Origin: Pseudoalteromonas luteoviolacea S2607
Lineage (GTDB): Bacteria; Pseudomonadota; Gammaproteobacteria; Enterobacterales; Alteromonadaceae
Assembly: GCF_001625575.1 (NCBI RefSeq)
Contig: NZ_AUXV01000003.1
Coordinates: forward strand, 1 to 64,000
Length of the DNA stretch: 64,000 nt
Direction: 5' to 3'
The notes under the pieces: model-generated
The model's database searches: none
What the model saw: the letters and a program-made list of their open reading frames with translations, nothing else
What the model was told of the DNA's origin: nothing
Part shown: piece after piece, positions 60,335-64,000 of the stretch
Layout: every line of letters begins with the position of its first letter
How positions within the stretch are numbered: position 1 is the first letter of the stretch
Translations under genes and position numbers: made by a program

Positions 60335-62281
60335 CTATTTTTGAACCAAATAATCAGGCGAAGACATCACCATAAGAATTGCTAAATGAACACGAGGCAA
60401 AAAACCATCATCCTCATCGCTTGGGATTTTGGATAGCGCAGTCGTGATATTTTGTTTAGTTTGATCACTTAACTGCTGAGCACACAATAGCAAGTCTAAA
60501 TAGGCAACTAACTCAGTAGGGGAGTCTGCAATTTCTAGTAGTGGGTCATAATTGGGTCTAAAACTCTGCAACGCCTCCTGGAGATCGAACTCCACACCTA
60601 TCTCATCGAATTCCTCTTTTAGTTCATCAACATCGGCTTCTTGTTGCTGACCCATGACAAAGTAGGTCATGAAGTTTATATAGCCGGGAATGGAGCTTGC
60701 GTTTGTAATTTGCAATTCAGGCGCAACTAAGCCAAGTTCTGCACTTTTACTGCCCGGCGCTTTATATCCCGGACGAAAGTAATTAAACACGCTCGGAGAA
60801 CGATAGGGATGTTGTCCTAAATCTGCTGTTGCACCCGTCTCCCATAATTGCGGAATATATTTAGGTTCAATATTTTCCACATTGAATGCCCTTGCCCAAT
60901 GGGTAAAGCGTAAAATAGGCTCACGTATTTTACCGCCATTTTCTGCCGCTTGCGTTCGAGCTTCTTCATCAAACAAAATTGCGGCGAATGTTGCTGCGAG
61001 ATCGCCTCTACCTGATGACCCGACACTTGAACCATCAGGTAACTCAAAACTTCCAGACTCAAAGGCATTTACCACGCGCGAAGTATATTCTGGACTTGGG
61101 TTTGAAGTAACAAGCCTTTGAATCAACTGTTTACTTACAAAAGGCGCTAAGTTTGCGTGATTAAATATATGATCTAATGCTTGTGTGATAGAGGCCTTTG
61201 CACCGGTTCCTGCGGGGATGGTCAACCCTAAGAATACTTTTTCTTTTTCTGAGTGGGATTCAGGAAAGATTTGCATCGGCTTGGTAAATCGCGTGTTGAT
61301 CAGCTCTTCAGGATCATCCTCATTTAGATTTAAACCCGTAAACACTCTCGCCAAACCAGTAATGTCAGTGTTGTTGTAAAGCTCCACCGGAGCGCCTTCA
61401 CTATTCAGTTTTACACTGCCATCTTTATTAAGCGCAACGATGCCAAGCGTGAACAGTTGAAGCAATTCTCGAGCGTAATTTTCATCAGGCATCCTGCCTG
61501 TTTGTTCATTTCCTTTTTCACTCCCCATATAAGTTAAGTAGTGTCCCATAGCAGGAGAGTAAGTAACCAACTCTAGTATATGGCGATAGTTTCCAAAAGC
61601 ATTTTGAATCAAAATGTCTTGATAAGCTGCAACGGCTTCTGGAATGTCAGTTAACACTTCACCACCAGCATTTGAAACCACTAAGAGCTCTGACAAAGCA
61701 AACGCCACTCTCTGCCTGAGTTGATCTTCACCTGCGATGCTATTTCGCCAAAAAGCCAATGATGTTTGTTCTATGTGAAATAAATTAAATCCATCGTCTG
61801 GGTCATCTGGTGCTGCTGCGACTACCGAAGGCAAAACTAGGCTAGCAGGTTGTTCCATTTGCGCTTTGAGCCAATCAGAAGCACTCTTTTCATGCAAGGA
61901 CACGATTTGCGTAGGTGTTGCGCCAAATGTCGCCTGCTGTATGAACCGAGAAACTTGCTGTTTTGATGAAAAAGTCTCGTCAGACTGAGTCGAATCGCTC
62001 TGATCTCCGTTATCCTGATCGGAGCCACCTTGGTTGGAGCCACCTTGGTCGGCATCCCCCTGATCTCCTGAAGAATCTCCGCTGTTATCAGTGTTGCTAT
62101 CACCCCCTTGACTGTTGTTATTATCGGCATTATTTTGCACTGAAGTTGAGTTTTGGTTAGATGCGTTGTTTGAAACATTACTATTGTTGTTTTGCTCACT
62201 GCCTCCACCGCCACCGCAGCCTGTTAACTGGCTGATTAATAGCGCAAAGGTAAAGTACAATATGGTACTTTTTACTGTCAT
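60335..62281 (-). CDS. DUF1800 family lipoprotein
   Basis: A 648-residue exported lipoprotein. The lipobox LTGC gives lipidation at C22, followed by a glycine run and a ~75-residue low-complexity linker of Asn, Ser, Gln, Asp and Gly with GGSDQGG/GGSNQGG repeats. The DUF1800 body follows: SRFIQQATFGATPTQI, then LRQRVAFALSELLVVS, YARELLQLFTLGI, FTGLN and the closing LAILMVMSSPDYLVQK. It is co-transcribed with the DUF1501 gene, the standard partner. Probably surface or periplasmic, function unknown. Confidence 0.88.
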   Translation of the reverse strand: MTVKSTILYFTFALLISQLTGCGGGGGSEQNNNSNVSNNASNQNSTSVQNNADNNNSQGGDSNTDNSGDSSGDQGDADQGGSNQGGSDQDNGDQSDSTQSDETFSSKQQVSRFIQQATFGATPTQIVSLHEKSASDWLKAQMEQPASLVLPSVVAAAPDDPDDGFNLFHIEQTSLAFWRNSIAGEDQLRQRVAFALSELLVVSNAGGEVLTDIPEAVAAYQDILIQNAFGNYRHILELVTYSPAMGHYLTYMGSEKGNEQTGRMPDENYARELLQLFTLGIVALNKDGSVKLNSEGAPVELYNNTDITGLARVFTGLNLNEDDPEELINTRFTKPMQIFPESHSEKEKVFLGLTIPAGTGAKASITQALDHIFNHANLAPFVSKQLIQRLVTSNPSPEYTSRVVNAFESGSFELPDGSSVGSSGRGDLAATFAAILFDEEARTQAAENGGKIREPILRFTHWARAFNVENIEPKYIPQLWETGATADLGQHPYRSPSVFNYFRPGYKAPGSKSAELGLVAPELQITNASSIPGYINFMTYFVMGQQQEADVDELKEEFDEIGVEFDLQEALQSFRPNYDPLLEIADSPTELVAYLDLLLCAQQLSDQTKQNITTALSKIPSDEDDGFLPRVHLAILMVMSSPDYLVQK

Positions 62282-62393
62282 GATCTGGCCCCATGCTTAT
62301 TATTGTAACTTTAATAAGTGTAGAGCCATATGCCGGTTTTGTGTTTTACACTTGTCATACAACAAGCATACAAAATTGTATTATTAGCAATTA

Positions 62394-63773
62394 TTAATTA
62401 GAAGTAGGTACTTCTATGTTAAAAACTGCACCTTTTTGTTCAGGCAATAAATCAAGCCTTGCATCATGAACCTGACAGATTGCCTTAACAATGCTCAGCC
62501 CTAAGCCATTTCCGGGTTTGGAGCGGCTAATGTCAGCGCGGTAAAACCGCTCAAAGACATGAGGCTGATCGATTTTCGCGATACCAGGTCCGTTATCACC
62601 TATTTGCAATAGCGCAGAGCCGGTGTGGCTTTGTAAGCGTACCCATACATGCGCATCATTGTTACTGTACTCAAGTGCGTTTTCTAACAAATTACAAATC
62701 AACTGACTAAGTAAGTCTGCATCGCCAAAGCAAATTACATCATTCACTGTGGAAATTTCCAATATTCGCCCTGAATCTTCAAAAACAGGTAAATAGCTCA
62801 GTGCTAAATCGTATATAAGCTCTGATAGATTAAGCTTTACGAACTTTTCTTTATGCTGGCCCGACTCAATGCTGTTAAGACGAACTAAATTATTAAAGGT
62901 TGAAATAACGGCAGATAAGTCATTGCTTGCATGGTTCAAATGCGTTTCAATTAAATTTGGATCATTTATGTCATGCTGCATGCTTTGCAATCGGTTTGCC
63001 ACTCTCGATAACGGTGTTTTCAAATCATGCGCAATGCCCACTGACATCGTTTTCATATTACCGTGTAAATCAGCTATCGCATCCAACATAGCATTTATGC
63101 TTTCAGCAATATCGCGATCACAGGATGCTCTTTTGGGCACGGGTAATCGCGTTGAATCAGGAGCTTTTGCAATTTCTATTAGCGCCTTTTTGGTTTGGCT
63201 CAATTTTGCCTGATTTTGATACTGTATAAATAAAATCGTACACACCACAAAAACGACAAACAGACTAATGAAATAAAAATATAAACGCCAAATCGCAGCG
63301 GCAATAAAACGACTTTCATAGCTCTTTGGCTGTAACATAGTTACATGCAGTGCATCGCCTAAGTCAATCCGAATTGTGAGCACATCAAATTGCTGAGGGC
63401 TATCGAAGCTTATTGTTTGCCATGTAGGGTTATCATCCGCATTAAAGCTAAGTTGGCTGCCCAACAACAAACGGTTCGCCTGAACAACTTTAAATAGATT
63501 GTCATGTTCGTCTAACCGCTCTAGGCTTTCATTACGACCCCAAATAGGTCTGTCGTCTAACTCTAAGTCATCTAGTATCCAATCCAAACCATGTTCTTCG
63601 TACTGGGATTTAAGCTCTTCGCTTAGCTCTGCCAATTCTAATTCCTGCTCTTGAGTAATAGAATTAACAATGAAAGTGCCGCATAGAGCAAAGAGGGCAG
63701 AGCAGATGATAAAAATCACACCAGTAAACAAACAGGCGTTTTTAAAGTCGTAGGTTTTTAATCGATTAGTCAT
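62394..63773 (-). CDS. Membrane sensor histidine kinase
   Basis: A 459-residue kinase, starting at ATG 63773, which overlaps the regulator's stop by 8 bp (ATGACTAA). Two membrane segments (~20-40 and ~160-185) enclose a periplasmic sensor of ~120 residues, followed by HAMP-like sequence, HisKA with the phospho-accepting histidine in VGIAHDLKTPLSRVANRL, and an ATPase domain with LLENALEYS, DNGPGIAK, FERFYRAD and GNGLGLSIVKAI. All boxes are intact. It pairs with the OmpR-type regulator upstream. The HDLKTPL form is common in kinases for metals or stress; signal unknown. Confidence 0.9.
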   Translation of the reverse strand: MTNRLKTYDFKNACLFTGVIFIICSALFALCGTFIVNSITQEQELELAELSEELKSQYEEHGLDWILDDLELDDRPIWGRNESLERLDEHDNLFKVVQANRLLLGSQLSFNADDNPTWQTISFDSPQQFDVLTIRIDLGDALHVTMLQPKSYESRFIAAAIWRLYFYFISLFVVFVVCTILFIQYQNQAKLSQTKKALIEIAKAPDSTRLPVPKRASCDRDIAESINAMLDAIADLHGNMKTMSVGIAHDLKTPLSRVANRLQSMQHDINDPNLIETHLNHASNDLSAVISTFNNLVRLNSIESGQHKEKFVKLNLSELIYDLALSYLPVFEDSGRILEISTVNDVICFGDADLLSQLICNLLENALEYSNNDAHVWVRLQSHTGSALLQIGDNGPGIAKIDQPHVFERFYRADISRSKPGNGLGLSIVKAICQVHDARLDLLPEQKGAVFNIEVPTSN

Positions 63774-64000
63774 GATCAGAAAGAATGTATCCGCTACCAC
63801 GAATGGTTTTTATCAATTCAGTTTCAAAAGGTTTGTCAACTTTATTTCTCAAACGAGAAACATGCGTTTGAACAAGGCTCGTTTTAGGGTCAAAATTAAA
63901 TCCCCAGACCTTTTCTAATAACATGGTTTTGGTAACCAATTGCCCCGGGTTCATCATTAAATATTCGAGGATTTGGTATTCCTTAGGGTTAAGATCTAGC
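63766..64000 (-). CDS. OmpR/PhoB-type response regulator, C-terminal part (cut by window end)
   Basis: Only the last ~77 codons lie inside the window: the winged-helix DNA-binding domain, from LDLNPKEYQILEYLMMNPGQ through LLEKVWGF, the recognition helix THVSRLRNK and the wing IKTIRGSGYIL. The frame stays open to position 64000, so the receiver domain lies outside. It overlaps the downstream kinase gene by 8 bp, the typical arrangement of a two-component operon. Confidence 0.9.
   Translation of the reverse strand, partial: LDLNPKEYQILEYLMMNPGQLVTKTMLLEKVWGFNFDPKTSLVQTHVSRLRNKVDKPFETELIKTIRGSGYILSDHD

Noticed and set aside
62000..62200. Repetitive plus-strand frames opposite the DUF1800 linker
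   Set aside because: These are reflections of the Asn/Ser/Asp/Gly-rich linker repeats on the other strand, not genes.
1..64000. CRISPR arrays, tRNA/rRNA genes, insertion sequences, prophage genes
   Set aside because: I looked for regularly spaced repeats, tRNA T-arm phrases, transposase motifs and phage structural genes and found none convincing.

Overview
The window looks like chromosomal DNA of a marine gammaproteobacterium, most likely Pseudoalteromonas. It is AT-rich. Its secreted chitin-degrading triplet has the gene order and domain make-up I know from Alteromonas sp. O-7 (Pseudoalteromonas piscicida): chiD, the LPMO-type chitin-binding protein gene cbp1, then an 820-residue ChiA. The ycgN / minEDC / ycgL / mltB block is also gammaproteobacterial. 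I see no tRNA, rRNA, CRISPR array, intact insertion sequence or prophage.

Layout. 0.1-4.1 kb: a nitric-oxide (H-NOX) signalling cluster. A receiver plus degenerate HD-GYP protein is divergent from an operon of a receiver protein with an unassigned C-terminus, an H-NOX haem sensor and a soluble histidine kinase. 4.6-11.8 kb: chitin operon ending in a strong terminator. 12-14.8 kb: orphan solute-binding protein, small periplasmic protein, a variant AnmK and a small unknown. 14.9-16.1 kb: Na+/phosphate symporter with a three-unit Pho-box-like array. 16.4-18.4 kb: 7TMR-DISM histidine kinase. 18.5-22.3 kb: ycgN, minCDE, ycgL, lytic transglycosylase. 22.4-25.3 kb: cytochrome bd-type oxidase with a GbsR regulator and an FNR-like site. 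25.7-29.0 kb: HEAT-like membrane protein, peptide deformylase, AraC regulator, VOC protein. 29.2-32.1 kb: AhpD-like protein and MarR regulator around a perfect palindrome, then a di-haem peroxidase. 32.3-35.0 kb: SF2 helicase with a predicted membrane hairpin. 35.2-43.2 kb: ExeM-type nuclease, a secreted beta-helix-like protein, a DUF1826 protein, a NIT-domain chemoreceptor and a secreted vWA protein. 43.4-49.0 kb: thioester alpha-2-macroglobulin and a Rap1a-like small protein. 49.4-56.2 kb: an Rhs polymorphic toxin locus with immunity gene. 56.2-56.8 kb: decayed sequence, followed by a 38-residue membrane protein too short for ordinary ORF calling. 57-64 kb: cytochrome b561, membrane LytTR regulator, DUF1501/DUF1800 pair, and a two-component system cut by the window end.

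How it fits together. Three secreted scavenging systems (chitin, extracellular DNA, phosphate uptake) sit beside respiratory and oxidative/nitrosative stress genes: H-NOX, bd oxidase with an FNR-like site, and the peroxidase cluster. Defence or competition genes (membrane helicase, alpha-2-macroglobulin, Rhs toxin) occupy accessory positions. The most novel-looking items are the Rhs locus with its split HTD-LGSP relic, the membrane-embedded helicase, the unassigned effector domain in the H-NOX operon and the small membrane protein. Functions come from reading motifs by eye; no database search was run.
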